Positions 1 through 13,000 of a stretch of 64,000 nucleotides of DNA are shown here, piece after piece. Every line of letters begins with the position of its first letter. Within the stretch, counting starts at the first letter, position 1. The translations under genes and the position numbers were made by a program. This DNA is from Phylloscopus collybita (lineage: Eukaryota; Chordata; Aves; Passeriformes; Phylloscopidae). The notes under the pieces were generated by a model. The model was not told the DNA's origin, searched no databases, and worked only from the letters and a program-made list of their open reading frames with translations. The stretch covers positions 377,001 to 441,000 of the forward strand of contig JAJNNQ010000005.1 in assembly GCA_027886175.1 (NCBI GenBank), read 5' to 3'.

Positions 1-926
1 TTCCAGTAAATCTGATGAGTTAATTTTTCTTTGGTGGAATTAGCATCCTGGGAAGCTCCCCAGGAGCTTGACAGGGTTGGGGTGGGGTTGCTGAGCCCCG
101 CAGGGCTGGAGAACAGCGAGGTGCTGTGAATGAAGTGGGGCTCTGGCCAAGGAGCCCACAGCCTGGAGTGTGCTTGCCTGGTGGGAGATCAAGGCTCTTG
201 GCACCTACACATTTGCAGTCCCCACTGTTCCAAACCACTCAGGTTTCCTTCCCAAATGTTTAGAGATCAAAGGAGGAGAGAGCAGAAACCAACACATGCT
301 TTCCCTTCCAACTGCTCCTGCCAAGTGAGTCCCCAGAGGTACTTTGATTTTTTTACAAATCAAGGTTTCTAGAGTGGTGCTGTTGTCTGATCTTTGTGTA
401 AACAGCCAGGGAGTGCTGGGCTCTATCCTGAGAGGAGCTTTCTGCAGGTCTTGGTGAGAGCTTTTCACAGAGAGGGACAGGCAGTGAAGCTGTGTCCATC
501 TGACACCTCTGAAAGGTGCAGTGTCACACTCTGGAACCTGGTCATCACACGGCTCCTGCCGTGGCATCAGCTGAAAAGGAGCAGCTCAGCCCAGCTGGCT
601 GCAAACGCTGTGGTTTCCCAAGCCCTAGGCCATCCTTCCTGTCCTGGGGCTCGCGGCCCCCGACTTGGACAGGCTCCAGAGACCCCCTGTGGGCAGCTTC
701 TTGGGCTCATCCCCATGCCAGGTGGCCATGGCATAGCTCCAGCTTCCAAGCCGTGCCAGGATCTGGTGCTGTGCTGGGTGAGTTTGCTCCAGGGTAAGGG
801 TGTTGCAGCCCAAGGTGCTGGTGTCTTGTCTCCAGCTGCACGAGGCCATGCTGGTGCGTCCCGGCTGGGAGGGTGTTCCTGTGGGGCTGTGACACATTTG
901 GAAGCAGCTGTGCTGTTTCTGTGCAG
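1..926 (+). other. PLXND1: PLXND1 intron, 3' end
   Basis: This is non-coding sequence before the first exon in the window. It ends in a good acceptor (tgctgtttctgtgcag at 911-926). I see no repeat or other gene in it. The short open frames here have no recognisable protein. Confidence 0.85.
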
Positions 927-1027
927 ATGACTCGGGTGAAGGTGGCTGCCTGCAGCCAGTACTCGACGTGCACGGAGTGCCTGGCCGCCGCTGACGCCTA
1001 CTGCGGGTGGTGCACCATGGAGACCAG
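927..1027 (+). CDS. PLXND1: PLXND1 window exon 1 (end of sema, start of PSI 1)
   Basis: The 101-nt exon starts in phase 0 and ends in phase 2, with donor AG|gtagga. It encodes a cysteine-rich stretch with the AADAYCGWC motif typical of the plexin PSI. The ATG at 927 is an internal methionine (MTRV in plexin D1), not a start. Confidence 0.95.
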
Positions 1028-4000
1028 GTAGGACAGCATGCCCTGGTGTGCTTCAGCCTGTCCTTTGGCCCTCAAGCCTGGGCAGGAATTTCTGGTGCCT
1101 TTTGTATTTCCCCACAGTCACACTACCTACAGTCTTTTTCCATTCCTTACAAAATACATGGTGTTAGAAACAATTGCATCTGGCCCAAAGGATTGGGATG
1201 TTCTTCAGAGCCAAGGTTTCGCCATAGCTGCATTGTCATGCCGCAGGCAGCTGCCAGTGCAAAGAATCTCTTGCAGGTGTCAAACCATAGGACTGGGAGA
1301 ACCTGCACCCTGTGGAAGTCCATCTCTTGCCCCTGCAGATCTCATCTATCAGTAGAAGGCAATCACATGCAAAAGGGGATATTCAAAATTATATTCCACA
1401 TTTGCAAAGTGAAGATGTTGGAAAAAATGTCATCCTCTCCTCCAGAGATTGGGTTCAGCCTGGCCTTTTCCTGCCTTCCTCAATCCTGCTGCTCCCCTAG
1501 TGCTGTGGCAATACATGTTTTTATCATGGCAAGCAGATGCTTTAAACATAGCAGCAAGTGTCAAGGCTTAGCTGCGTGGATGAAGGAAAAAGATACAGAC
1601 ACATGATTTTCTCAGGAGTTTCCCTCACAAGGAATTCAACGTTTTTATCACCTGTTTTAAAACTCATCAACCACGAGCTGTTCCTCTGTTTGTTGCAGGT
1701 GTTCCCTGCAGCACGAGTGCACCAACTTCACAGGGGCCAACTTCTGGGCGAGTGTGAGCGGAGGAGTGCAGCAGTGCCCTTCCATGACCATTCTGGAGCC
1801 CGAGATCAATATTGACAAAGAGAACCCGGTGCGTTCGCTGCCAGCTCCAAATCCAGCCCCCGCAGCGGGTCCCTGCCTGCTCCCGGGGCGGGTGACCATC
1901 CGCGCTCCTCCCGTGGAGCAGCACGGCTCCTCGTGCCTTGGGTGTGGGTCGGGGGGATGCTGAGCTCTGCTGCATGCTGCTGCATCAGGCCAAGGCTGTC
2001 GGGGAGCTGGGGGCACCGGCTGCAGCCCGGAGCCTGAGCCGCCTGGACGCCAGGTCTGGAGGCACACAGCACCGAGAGCCGAGCCTGCAGGCAAAACACG
2101 CCGGAGCTGCTGCACCAAACACGCACAGGAGGGTCGCAAAATTTCAAATACAATCAGCTGCAGACAGCCGAGTCAACTGATTTCCTGGTTTTGTATTGTT
2201 GCTATTTTAAAGTATTTTAATTATATTTTAAAGGTTTTCATCAAAGTATTTTTTGTTTCAAGACAGACCCTGTCTGTGGGCTTGTTTTGGAGTTGCCTAC
2301 CTCTGAAAAGCTTCTAAAATGTTGACAATTTCTAAATATAATTTTCTGTGATAACAGCTGACTTTTTTGTCTAATATAGGCCCTGATAATACAAATAAAT
2401 GGAACTATCCCGAACCTGAATGGAACAAATATTTCATGTGACTATGGAAACAACATCCGCACGGTAGCCAGAGTCGCTGGGGATTATGTAAACCAATTTA
2501 TTTATTGCAGTTTGCTTCCACGTGAGAAATATCCAGCGTTTCCTGATGACCAAGGTATGTAGAGGCAAACAAGCTCATTCCTTCTAACCACTTTTGTGGA
2601 CATAGTTTTTAATAGGCTTTATTTATTTTTTCATTTGTATCTGCAGTTAATGCATACAGGGAAAAAAAGCCCGAATCTGCTTCTGTTTTACAGGGCATAT
2701 GACTCTGAAGCGTAGGAGTTCCACCATCTTTACATGAATTGATAGTATTTTGAATCTATCAATTTTTGTTTTAAACGTGAGAATTTAAATACCAGTTCAT
2801 GTACTTATTTTTATCTGGTTTGAGCTTCTGCTTTAGATTTACTGTGTACTAAACCCAAAATGCTTTAGCCCTGGGCAAATAATGTGGTTTATTTTATACT
2901 GATATTTTCAATTGCTTTGTTTAATTTCCCTCCCAAAGACACACTGCCTTTCAGGAGAAGTTCTGGAGGAAGAGTGAGTGGGTACCTAAAGGAGCTCAGG
3001 AACTCTTAGCCTGCATTTTGCAATCAAAAGCCAGACAGAGGTGTGCAGTGTTCCCTGTTTTCCGATGGTGCCAAAGGGGATGCCTGTCTCAAGGCTCCAT
3101 GGAGCTGCCTCCAGAGATGAGGCTGAAGTCAGCTGAGCTGCTGGCTGAGCTGACCAGATCTGAGCTGGCCTCTTAGCCACGGAGTCAGCCCCTCTCAGTG
3201 CCTTCAGAGAAGTTTGATGCTTCAATCCAGACTCGAGTGCTTGTTAAATTTTCACCCTTCGAGCCTGGAGTGAGTGTGCTATTGAAGGTGGCTGACTTCA
3301 GTAAGGGGAGAATTAGCTAGTCCTTTTGAAAATTCCACTTTTCCTAGGCCTATGTGTAAAGCTGCATTGCTTTTCTTCCAAACTATCCAAAGAATGGGAG
3401 ATCACTAACTACTCTGTATTGTTGGTTACAGCAATGTCCAAATGAATTTCTGGAATCCAGTGTGCTGATTTATTGTCTGTATTCTGAAAGAGGCATTGTT
3501 CCTTCTCCCTGGTGCTTATATGGCAAAATTGCAAAGAAAAAAAAAAAAATTAGGCAATTTTGGGGGGAGGGAAGGTAGTATGGTGTGTTGAGCAGCCAAA
3601 AAAGGGATTTCCGCTCTCTGCAGGTTTGTTGGCACAGGGAAAGTGAGCGGGATTTTAAAACATGATAACTAACATGTTTTAATTACCACATTTTTAAAAT
3701 TATAATTTAGCACCAACTGTACGTGAAGACAATAATTAAATCTGTTAATTAACACTTGCATAACATGCTGGAATTTTGTGCTGAAAGTCACCATGTTTTC
3801 TGTGAGAGTAATGTAAAGTGCTGATTTAGGAGGGAAGAGCTGAAGGTCAGAGGAGAAAGGATGACTGGTCCAAGTTCTGAAATGCAACTCGAAGGAAGCC
3901 CCAGAGAAAACAAATCAGATTTAGCCCTTGTTTTCCCAAGGGTCTCTCTTGTCTGCTGAGTGTGAGTGTGAGCAAGGGGCTGTTGCAACCCAATGTTCTT

Positions 4001-7000
4001 TGGCTTGATTTTCTCAGATCACGTGGTTGTTGAAACTTCTCTCCGGGTCAACAACAAAAACATTATCCGGGCCAATTTCACCATCTATGATTGCAAAAGG
4101 ATTGGAAACATTTACCCAAAGAGAGCGTAAGTGACCCCAGCGTGCAGGCAGCGGAGCCAGCGCAGGCAGGTGGTGGCAGGGCCTGAGTGGCACTGGGTGA
4201 CAAAGGTGGGGCAGTTTGAAGCTGGGAGGGTGCCAGCACAAAGTTGGATGAGGGTCCTCCTGTGTGGGGTTAATGGGGAAGCACAGCTCCTGCGAGTAGG
4301 CAGCTGGGGTCCTGGGCAGGATTTGGCAGGATCATGGGAGATGTGATGCCAGACAAGGGTCCTCAAGCCATCTGGACATGCTGGGTTTCTTTTAAACATG
4401 AATAATATTTTTATATAAAGCTTGTTCTGTTAACCCTTCAGCAGGAGAGGCCTCTCCAGCAATCTGTGGGGGCATCTGTGGGCCATTGGAGGAGGGAGGA
4501 TCATGCTCCTTCCAGCCCTGGCTGGAAGCAGTCATATATCCCAATCAGCTTGAGGGGACTCTAGGGGCACACACCCAAATTCATCCACCTCTCAGGAGCA
4601 TAACAGCAGGACCTGACCACAGGCCCTGCCAGTGTTCCCATGTCTTTGTAAACAGCAGGGAGAGTCTTAGGTCTAGCATGCCAGGCTCCTCAGAGAGACA
4701 GATGGGGAGAAAGAGCATTTTTTTGGGGGGGAAAAATATTTTTGGCTAAGCAGGTGGAGGTGGCTCTCAGTCTGCTGTGGCCTGAAGCCAGGCAGGGATG
4801 CCTGGGGCTGATGGGCTCTGGCCACATCCCCTGCCAGCTCTCAGGGAGAGGAGAGGGAAATCCAGCACCTGCTGTAGGTTTTTCTAGGCACCATTAAAGG
4901 CTGAACAGTGTGAAGATGGGTCGCAGGGCTGAGGTGTAGCCCCTCTGAGCAACCTGTATTCTGCTTTTCTCACCTTTGCCATTTCAGGTGCACCAGCTGC
5001 CTCTCGGCCAGGTGGAAGTGTCACTGGTGCCCCTCTGCCTACAGCTGCGTCTCCAACCACTCCCAGTGCGAGGAGGCTCTGCGCATGGAGGTGAGGCTCA
5101 TCAAGCGCTGCTCGGGCTCCCAGCCTTCTCCAGCAGTGGCCAGCCCTCGCTGGCCATGGCTCGTGCCCTGCTGGGGTCAGGGCACTCTCCTCAGCTGGTG
5201 TTGAGGAGGGGCTGTGTGTGGGCAGGTGAGCTGTGACTGCACCGTGCCCCACCACGCTGGGCCGTGCCGAGGCGTGTGCGTGGGGAGGCTGGCAGCTGGC
5301 CCAAGGGTTCAGCTGTCCTGGTGCCTCCTGTGGGCTCCATCTCTTGGCTTTGCATGACCTCTCATACCTGGAGCAATGCCACTCCTTCTTCACATCCTGG
5401 GCCACCTGGGTTTCAGTACAAGAAGAAACGGCCATTCTCCACCATTCCCTTTGCTTTGACTCGTGGTTGCTGTATGTTAATAATGTGCTGGAGCACCACT
5501 GGGGTGCTCTTCCAGAGGAGAAAATCTCCCCTTTCCAAATTGCAGATTTAATACCCAGAGGATCAGAGTGTTCCTACTACTGAAATTTAAACTGAAGTTA
5601 ATTTAAATAAAATGGGCCTTTTAGCAATCAATATGCTCTAGATCCAAGCCAAGCATTTACACTGTAAATTGAATATCCCTTGTGCACCAGTACTCTGCTC
5701 TTAACTCAGGTCTCCAGTGTTCCCCATGCTCATCATTGAGAACATTTTGGCCCCATGTCAGATGTCCCACTCTCACTCTCAGGCTGAGCTCTTCTCAGTG
5801 GGGAGGAGATGGCCAACTCTGAGTGCAGGACATGAGAGTGGAGACAAAGCCACCCTGTACACATCCAGATTTTGTGAATCCCTGTGAAGCAGGGATGGAA
5901 AAGTCCCTGCCAGGTGGCAGCTCCCAGCAGCACAGAACAATGTGTTGGGTTCAGCTGAGCCTGCCTGTGCATATCCAGGTGTTTTGGGGAAGCATCCTCT
6001 TCTTTGTCCACTTCACAGGTTTCAGTGTCTGGCATTTTCTCTGGCTGTCTGGATGGATGCTGAGAAGTTGAAAACCATCCTGATGGTTGCCCCTGTTGGG
6101 TGTCTGTCCTGTGCCAGGGCCTGGGGAGGCCCGCAGCGGGTCTGGCACACGCCGGCTGTTGGGACAGTGGGTGCTCGTGCTGTGTGTGCTGCTCGTGCCA
6201 TGAATTTGGGGGTGTCAGTCTCAGCAGAGACACCAGGTGACGTCAGGGCTGTGGTCACCTGGGGACTGCCCTGGGTTAGTGCTTGATTAGCAAAGGACTA
6301 ACTTTATCTCCTTGGATCTCCTGCTCCAGAGGTACAGTTGGGCTGGATGCTGACCTGCTTGGGCATGGTTGTTTTCTTTCTGTGCCTCCTGCTGATCTCG
6401 TGAGCAGCTGCGGGAGAGGTGCTCTGTAGCCCTGGAAACACGGTGCTTTCATTGTGCTGTTGGAGCTTTTGGTAAACAAAGCATCACCTGAGCACGGCTC
6501 TGCAGGGAAAGCTGCCTGGCACCGGCCCCACCCGCAGCACCTTGGACACTCTGCCCCTTGCCTCTGATCCAGACCTGAAGGATATAGTCAGCTGGAAGCT
6601 CTATTTTTGGTGGCTGGTGAACAGCAGGAGAAGGGGCTGCAAGATGACAAGTTAATCAGTCCTCTAAAGTGTATTTCTCTGGGAAGCTGTGCCAGCTCTG
6701 GTGACATGCAAGGACTCACCAGGCCAGGGGAGGTTTTGCTTGAAATTGTAGCTGTGCTGGTTTTATTTTAACTCTTTTTATTCCCTTGGAAGAGGCTTTG
6801 GGCTGGAATCTCTCCCCAGTTGTTTGCCTTGCTGTTTTCCTTGCCTTATCCCATTCATCTCTGTTATTTAATCTCCTTGTTTAGGCAGCACCAACTATGC
6901 TTGGTTGATGAGCGTCCTGGCAGAAGTGAAACATTTTTTCCACAGTCAAACAGGCAGTTCCAGGTAGCTCCCTGACCCCCATCTAGGTCTGGGGAGAGCA

Positions 7001-10000
7001 GGAGAGAAACCTCCCGCTTGCTGCATGTCTGGTCCTAGGGATGTGTCCGGCTGCACAGATGTGTCTGAGCAGACATCCTAGCACAGGGAGGGCAGGCTCA
7101 GCCTCTCCTTGGAGCAGCAGCAGCAGCATTGGCATCAGTGGAGCCACAGCAGGATAACCCTTAATGCAAGCGAGAGGAAATCTTGCCTGCTGCAAATGAT
7201 TCTGCATAATGGACCAAGTATTTTGTTGTCTTTTACCCCAATGGCTCCACTGTCACAGGCATTACTCTGGATGTACCCTGGGGCCAGGCACAATCTGGCT
7301 CAGTTTTTGCTGTAGTTTCGCAGTGTGATTTACGTCTCATGAGAGAACAGGACGGGTTTGTCACATAGACTGGAATTCTGAGTCAGCTTCAGTGTCTGAG
7401 ACATCAATTTATAACGAGAACAAAAGTAGGGGGACAGATGACCTTTTAAAATAATTTTTCAGCTCCATTTAAGCCTTTCATGCAGCTGCCCTACTACTGC
7501 AGCCCCCTCACTGAAGCCCCTGTAATTCTCTCTGCCCCCTCTCCATGCACAAGCAGCCGGTGCACTCTGCAGTGCCGCTGTGCAGGATGGAGACTCTGGA
7601 GCACAGACTCTGCAGGTGCTGGCAGGAGTGAGCAATGCAGTGGGTGGGACATGGCCCACAGGGGGTGGGAGAGGGTGACACTGGTAGATCTGCCATTGGA
7701 GGTGGCAGTGCCTCCTTTCAGAGTCATTCTGGCCCCGTCACGGCTGGAGTGGCAGCTGAGGTGCAGGTACATGGTCACTGTGCACCTGGCAGTACCTGTT
7801 TCCCAGTAAAATTAATCTTATCAAGGATCTTGATGGTCCCTCTTCCCTTGTTGCTGAGGATGCTCAGCGTGCACCCAGCTAACCCCTTTTTTTCCTTATT
7901 TTTGTACCTAGCAGAAGAAAATTGATTGTCCCCGAATAGTACCTGCCCCTTTGGAGCCGATGCCCTCGGGTGTATCTCAGAACATCAGGATCTCACTGGC
8001 CAATGCAACTTTCTCTAAGGTAAATGAGTTCCTAAAGGCGTTGGGAAGGTTTGGAGAGGTGTTTGGGGGAAATAAAACTCCCTGTTCCCTTGTGGGTGTT
8101 TACTCTACCATGGAGTGTGCTGGTGTCATGCTCTCCCCGCCCCACTTGCCAGCCTGGCCCCAGTGCCCATGCTGAGGAATGGACACAGCTCTGAGTGGCA
8201 GGCAGGGAGCCCTATCTGAGCCACAGTGTTTGAGTACAGCGTGGAAGCATTGTTTAACTTCAGATTGTTACTGCACAGCTTGTTTGGTGTGAAAAAGCCT
8301 TTTTTGTGAAATTTTCTGACACGCTAATTCTAACATGGAAAAGCAGAAGTGGACATCAAATGGTGCCTTTGGAGATGTGCTGCATTCCAGAAAGAACAAC
8401 AGGAATTTGGGGCAAAGAGGCTGAGCACTGGGAAGGTGCTTGAGTAAGCTCTGGTGTTTGTAGAAAGCCGCCCTGAGTAATTTTGGCTCAGATCAACAGG
8501 GCTCATGGGGCCAGGTTTGCCTTGCCCCTGCTGATGATTCCAGCATCCTGGGCAGCCGTGTGGCTCCTTGTTCTTCAGGAGAAGAGAGTTTTGGAAGTGC
8601 TGGTGGAGCTGTTCTGGCATGCTGGAGGGTGCTGCTGGAGGCTGTGGAGGCACCACTCCCACCACACCTCCTTAGGCAGAGCAGACCCTCGTGCCTGGAT
8701 GGTGTGGCCTTTTCCTGCACAGCTCCAGCCTCCAGGAAGGAGGCTGTGACCTCTGCAATCAGCAAAACAGGGTGAGAAATCCTTCTTCCTGTCTGGATGC
8801 TGGAGGTGGCTGAGGAGGAAGCAATAGTGCATGGAACCCACAGGAAGTGGAGTCAGCAGGAAAAGGGCAGCAGGATAGGCTCTGGCAGTCTGGTTTCTTT
8901 CCACCACCTTCTGCTCATTGTCCCAGGATGCTGGGTAGGATTTCTTTTCCTTCCCTCTCTGGAGGAACTCATGAGTGCTGCTGAAGCTGGGAGCCTCAGA
9001 GACATGTTCCCCGACCCCTTTGCTGCAGCAGGGGCACTGCATGGGCAGGGACATGAGGCCAGGGCTAGGGGTAGCCTGCAGAGCCAGAGCTGCCTGGGCA
9101 CAGGTGATGCACAGGGCAAGATTCTGCCTTTGTGTTTGCTGAGCCAGCAGCTGCCCGCCAGGAGCCTGGTGCCTCCTTCTATGTCTTTTATCAGATCTGC
9201 CAGTTTTCAAAGGGTAGTTAGACCTCAGTAGTGGTGGAGCATCAGCTGCTTGGAGATAGGGTTTTTTTCCTGCTGGATGCGGGCACAGCAAACATTTGGT
9301 GCAGGATATCATCCTTGTGTTATCAGGGAAACAGCACAGAAATCTGTCTTTGAACATGTGCTCGGCTGGGTCCTTGTTTGAATTAGAGATTTGCTCTGTG
9401 TAGTTGTTGGGAGGAGGAGGAGGAAGGTGACCGTGAGCCCAAATCACAGACTGGTGTGGGCTGGTTTGGACAAGGTGGCCTGGGACAACGTTGGCTCCCA
9501 GTCTGCACGAGTTCCACACACCCAGGCCCAGAGGAGCTGTTGGGGTTACAAGAGCCCAGCCAGGCACAGCTCTCCTGGTCTGTGTGTGCTGTGGGCCAGG
9601 CACAGCTCCTGGTCTGCACCTTTAGTGTCAGGTACTGATCTCCTGTTTGACTTGGACGGAGTTCAGGTGCCAGTGGCAGAATCAGGGTGGGAGATGGACC
9701 CTGCCAATCATCTGGCAGACAGAGAGCTGCACAAAAGGGTTGTTGCAGCCATTCTGCCCTTGTCTTCCCTCTCCTAGGAGACAGCTCTGGAATGCCATTT
9801 CGGGACAGACAGGACATTTGAAGCCCGGTGGGTGAACTCCTCTGCCGTGGAGTGTGTACATGTGCTGGTGAGTCGAGGGGTGAGGCTGCCAGCCCTGCTT
9901 CCCCCAGGCTGAGGATCAAGTCCGAGGGCAGGCAGGATCTCACCCCCAACCTCCCACCTGGCAGTGGGACACCACTTGCTATCTTCCCTCCATCAGTCAC

Positions 10001-13000
10001 TCCTGCATTTGCCCCTCTGGGCTCACTGTGTGTGCTGATGCTGGCAGAGCACACACACGTCACTGGTGCTGTGTTCCCAGCTCCATGGGGATCTGCAGTG
10101 GCTTTGGCCCCTGTGCCCCTGGGCCTTGGGAAAGAGCTGCTTGTTTCCCTTTCTGAATGGGAAGCATTCAGGTAAAAAATTTGGCCACCTCGCAGAGTTG
10201 CTGTTTTCATAACTTTTATTTTGAACAGAGAATTGGCCTGAGAAAATGCTGTAATGCTCACTGGAAGGCAGTGTGTGGTTGTTGGAGGGCAAACATCACC
10301 TGCAAAATGCAGCAAACATTTGGGTTTTCACCAGTGGGAATATTGCAAGAGGAAGCTGGAGAAGAGCACTTTCCCATCATGTCACCTGTCTCACAGCTCC
10401 ACACTGAGAATGTGCAGACAGGCCAGGCTGCTTCGTTTTCCTGTCCATTTCTGCTAAAAATAGCAGCAACCCAGGGCTCTGTGCTCACCACGATATGCAC
10501 TGTGTCCTGGTGCCCTTTACTGGGACTTCAGCAAAATGATTAAAACAAAACAGCTGTCCCACTTCTTCTCCTAAAGATAAGACCCTTGTGTCCGGAGGAG
10601 CAGTGGTCAAAAAAGCTTCACAAGAAAGGTCAATCCATGTAGTGTGTGTGTGTAACCACCTATTTTATTAATTTTGTAAGTTTTTGTTTGTTTGTTCTGT
10701 GCAGCTCCACACATCAGAAAAAACCCATCACTTCCCAGTGAACCTCCAGCTGAAGGACAAGCCAGACAGATTTATCGACAGTCCAGAGACGATGACAGGT
10801 CTGAGTTGAAAATACTTTTATGCTCCTCTCCTCTGGTTGGTTTCAATGACTTTCAAACTTGGGCAGAGTTCATGGCTGCAGGAGAGAGACCATGGCTCCA
10901 GTGGGCACAGTGCAGTTCCTACTCCCAGGCACATGCAGGAGGTGTATTTACCCAGAGTCACCCCCCGTGACCGTGAGCCCAGGGCCCAGACTGGCACTCA
11001 TGACATCCCTGTTACAGCCAGCCGAAGTCAAGCACTGCCCAGGAGTGCAGGGAGGTCTCACCTGCCAGTGGTGCATGGCACAGGTCACCTGGTGCTCTCA
11101 GTCACAGCAGGGATGTGGGCTGGAAAGGGATTTCTCTGGGGGAGAGAAGGGATGGGACGAGGCTCTTCCCTCAGCTCTCACAGGAGCATGACATCAAGAT
11201 TCCACATGCTGTGAAAATTGAGTCCTTCTTTTTGCCTCCTCTGCTGAGAAGGAATAAAATGTGTAAGCACATTTCACCCCTGGCCTGTTCTCTGTCTCTG
11301 CGAAGAGTGGCTGGATTCCCAAAAAAGCCCTTGCTACATCAGCAAACTGAGGAAGGCAGGCAGTCAGACTGGAAATGAGTCAGTCTCAGACAAGGTAGCC
11401 AGGCAAGACGAACCCAGTGGATCGGCCACGGGGCCGGGCTGGCACAGCAGCTGCCACGCTCTGTGCAGCCGGGGCTTTGGCAGTGCCCCTTGCCAAGGGC
11501 TCTGCCTGGAGGCAGCATTCCCAACCTCCTTTGCCTCTCAACAGTGCCAGCTGCTGTGGCAGAAGGGGCTCATTTATCTGAGGTGCAGAGGAGAAGGAGA
11601 GCCCAAAGAGAGCTTTTCTTTGGAGGTTAGCTGTGACAGGGAGAAAGACACGAGTGCCAACAACCAGTGACCAGGATAGAAAGGTTTCCCCATGATAAAT
11701 CCCCATGAATAGGAAAGTGAAAATACCTGGAAATACCAGCATGGGCAGGCATGAGATCTGGTTTCTCTGCAGAAAGAAGAGGGTGTAATTTTGCAATACA
11801 GTGGTAACCCTGAGGAGGGGGGTGGGACATTGGGTTTTGGCTGTGTAGAAGACTCAGTTCTCTGTGTGGGTGGCGCTGGGAGCAGGAACCACGGCAGAAA
11901 GTGGAATTCCCCTCCTCCTGCATGGAGAAGGAGCTCGTTTACATAGGCCATGTTTGCATCCATCGGAACTGGCCAGAATATTTGGAGTTCCCACGGGACT
12001 GCTAGGCTGCTCTGGCTCCTCCTCGCCTTACTCAGGCTGGTGTGAGTCACATTAGAGAGACTGCCTTGCATCAGAGATCTGCCAGACAAACACGGGCATC
12101 TTTTATAATGTCTTTAATGAAATCACTGATGTTAGTGTTTATTATTTCAATATTTATTAGCTTTTATTGTACGCTCTGTTTTGATAGTCCATTGAAGGAA
12201 TACAAGCTCTGCTATTGGTTGGAAAACCACCCAGTGTAACTCCCTGACTACAGATGACATGGAATAAGCTCTTTTTTTTTTTTCTTTTTTTTTTTGGGGA
12301 GAATAGGAGAGACCCTCAATACCAGCGATGTTTCGTTAGCATGGCACAGGCAGTGTTGGTGCTGATGAAGTTTCATTAGCACAGCAGAGTGTTGAGGCTG
12401 AGGGACTCATTAGTTGCTCATGAAGTGCCTGAGGATGCTCCTGTGAGCAGAAGTGCCAAATGTGTTTGTTTCTGTGTTTTATGTGCTCCTGCAAAGTCTC
12501 CTGTGGGGAAGGGGGTGTGAAAGCCAGGTTTCCTGAGCATTTCCGACTGTTACCTCCATGGATATCCCACACTCCAGTGGCAGAAGCCTTGAGGCTGGAG
12601 AGGAAATGTTACCCAGGGCATCAGCTAATGGAGATGTGAAGGCAGAATAAGAAAAATGCATGAAAGCTGAGCTGAGCAGATCTGAAGGGAGCAGAAGTCA
12701 ATGAAAGGGGTCTGTGGTCACAGGGGGAAGGAAAGAACTCTAAACACTGTACAAAGCACAAACCACCCTATTTTTGTCAGTGTGGAAGCAATTTGATTGC
12801 TTTCCTGGCAGGATGGAGCCAGCTTTGCCAAGAAGCTTCCCATGTGGGTGCTGAGAGTTGGAAACGTTTAGCATAAATGGACAAAAGGTTCCAAGTTTGG
12901 GTGTTGCTTGTTTTTCAAGGGGGAGAAAAAGGAAAAGAAAGTGCTAAACTATATTGTAGTGTGAGCAAGTGCCCAGGCCTTCTGGGAAATCTGCAGGATG

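Noticed and set aside
8575..9603. 342-codon minus-strand frame
   Set aside because: It lies wholly within a PLXND1 intron and has no recognisable family, compositional signature or partner exons.
9383..10315. 310-codon minus-strand frame
   Set aside because: It overlaps the true PLXND1 exon 7 on the opposite strand and is explained by chance in GC-rich DNA.
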